A stretch of 64,000 nucleotides of DNA, taken from Apostichopus japonicus (Eukaryota; Echinodermata; Holothuroidea; Aspidochirotida; Stichopodidae). The position numbers were made by a program, and so were the translations under genes. The notes beneath the pieces were generated by a model that saw only the letters and a program-made list of their open reading frames with translations, searched no databases and was not told where the DNA came from. Positions within the stretch are counted from its first letter, which is position 1. Each line of letters begins with the position of its first letter. Positions 55,101 through 58,100 of the stretch are shown piece after piece. The stretch covers positions 13,418,484-13,482,483 of the forward strand of contig NC_092564.1 in NCBI RefSeq assembly GCF_037975245.1, read 5' to 3'.

Positions 55101-58100
55101 ACCATTGATGACATATTATATTTATAAATATCTGTCCATTTCCAAAAATATGAGATGTGTTTTTTGTCTTTCCTAAATGATACCAACAAGCTTAATCACC
55201 CATGGAGGTGCAGTGATTTGCTGGGATGTTTTAACAATTCAGAACATTTTTTACAAAACGATGCACATTTCTAGTGATACCATCGCCAAACACCCTTTCA
55301 TTGTTGTTTTCCTTCCCAGGGGTGTTAAGGATGAGCTGAAGCTTGAGCCTCGAAAGGCCCAGTTGTACACCTGGCAGCAACCCATGGGGAACAGAAAACT
55401 GGTCTGGAAAGTGGACGAGAAGGAAAACACTAATAATCTCATCAAAGTAAGAGAGGAATTGTTTGCATGAAATAATCCAAGAATATCATTTGATGAGGAG
55501 AGGGTTTCTCTCACCGATTAGCTAATGTGTGCTTATGATCTATTTGCAATATTGATTTATCATCTTCTATTGGTCAGATGGCAGTTATTGATTCTAACTG
55601 CCAAGAAATACAATTGAATTATGGGTTTTGGATATGTCCATTATAGTTCAATTACCAGTAATTAGAAAAGGGTGATCGCATGAGAGGTTTGTTACTGTGT
55701 AAACCCCAACGGAACTTATATCGTTATCATGTATTCATGTGTCAGTCATTAGTCAATCAATGACCAATACCAGCAGTGACACTTGAGACTTAGTTACCAG
55801 AAGGTGTATCAATATCTATGGCTAAATTAGTGCAGTTAAAATAAATGAAGCAAAGAGCTTAAAAAATCTTTGTAAAATCTCAGCCTGTTTGCAAACGACC
55901 TCACTATGTGAGTCTCCATTCCATGTGTGTTCGATTGCGTTGATGTAATTTCTTTTTACTCTAGGATGGTATCGGGGAAATCAAATTCAACAGCACTCCC
56001 GTTTATTGGGTGTCCTTCTTAGACGGCACTCAGCGGCTACTACTCTTCACCGAAGACATTGCCAAGGCAACCAAAGCCCAACAGGTATGTCAAGATATTG
56101 TATGATTGATATTTATGATAGGTGATTCCAATGTTTTATGCAATAAATTGTCGTATTTAATCAGGTGTAACAGCTATTTGATCTACATTCTTAGTGATTT
56201 TACTGGTACAATTGACAATCCTTATTGTATCAGGTATAACTGGTATTATTTACATCACTGTTGAATCAAGTATAACTAGTATAAATTACATCCATGGTGT
56301 ATCAGGTATGACTAGTATAATTTACATCCCTGTTGTATAAGGTAACACTGGTATAATTTACATCCCTCCTGCATCATGTATAACTGGTATAAATAACATC
56401 CATGGTGCATCAGTTATTACTAATGTAAATTACATACATGTTGTATCAATAATTTACATCCCTGTTGCATCAGGTATAACTAGTATAAATTACATCCATG
56501 GTATCAGGTATAACTGGTATAATTTACATCCCTGTCGTATCAAGTATAACTAGTATAAATTACATCCATAGTGCCAGGTATAACTGGTACGCGTATAATA
56601 TACATTCCTAGTTTATGCAGTATTACAGCTATTTGATGTACATTTAATGTATATAATTTCCTAAATTATACCAGGTGTCTTCATGCAGATATATGATTTA
56701 TATTTTCAGGCAGCTGAGTTGGAACAGGTTGATCAGGAGGTCATATTATCTCTGCCCGGTATTGGTCTATCTCTCGTTAACAACTTCACCAGGAAGGAAA
56801 TATCCTACATTGGCATCACCAGGTTAGAACATTCTCCCTTCACTACATCTTTATTGTCTTGCCACTTCCTCTCCTCCCCCCTCCCCCCTCAAATACTACC
56901 ATCCCTTATTATCAAACCATTGCTACAGTGATTATATCCTTTTGACTCGTGGAGCAGTGTTATGTGACGTAGCAATTATTTTGTGAATACCTGTTGTAGG
57001 AGGCATTCTTTTTCTGTGTTCTGTGTACCAAATGTTTTGTATTATTGTCTTTATTATCAACAAACTTTTTGAATTTCAAAGTCGTTGTGCAAAATGCAAG
57101 CACAAAGTTTTTCCCATGTCCCTTGTCTTTAAATCTGGTTACTTATGAAGTGTGGTAAATCCCTCATCCCGTAATATGACCACAAACGAATTGTGTAATA
57201 ACCCTTATCCTTTAATATGCCTACCAGGGGAGTTGGCTATATTCCTGATCCCATAACCTGACTACCAGGGAAGTGGGTTTTTCTTCTCTATCCCTTATTA
57301 TGCCTACCAGCGGAGTGGGCTATATTATCCTGACACCTAATGATCTGAGTTAAGGGGAAGCGCACTTTATCCCATAATCTGACTCCCAAGGAAACGTGAT
57401 GCATTAATCCTCATCATGTGTTTAATCTCTTCGTTTTCTCTTCATCAAGCTCCGGGATCATCTGGCAGAACAAGATTAGACGTCGCTGGAAGGATTTGAA
57501 CATCAAAGAGATGAAGGCTCTGGAAGACGGCTACCAGAAACATCAAGTAGAGGTGGCTAATAACAAAGATGCTCCCCCTAAGAACGTGAAGCTGGAACAC
57601 CATCTGGAGGTTTGTGTGGAGGAATAAACCTCTCATCATACTCGTCTATCTTTCCTGCTTCTTGTTCATCCTGTGTGTTATCGTCCTTTCTCAATTTCTT
57701 TCTCAACCTCTATTAATCTTTCTCTTTTTTAAGGTTGACTTCACAAGCATGGTGATGGTAAAGCCGAACAAGCGTAGCATGCAACGAACCTATCAACACG
57801 GCGTTTGGTTACAGCTCCGAAAGTCCGCTCATCAGTTTCAGTTCCACATTAAGCTGAATCGATTACAGGTCGACAACCAGACACCGGCAGCCATATTCCC
57901 AACCGTTCTTGCCCCGGTTCCTCTACCAAAGACCGTCGCAGCTGAAAGCGGTAAAGAGTTGGTGTATATTAAAACGAGAGCTTAATTTGAATCAATTTGA
58001 ATGAAGAGATTATTTGCATACACGTCCCAATTTCATTCAAAGTTTTATGGATCATTTATTTATATTTCCTATTTAAACTTTATTTAATTGAGGTTGACTC

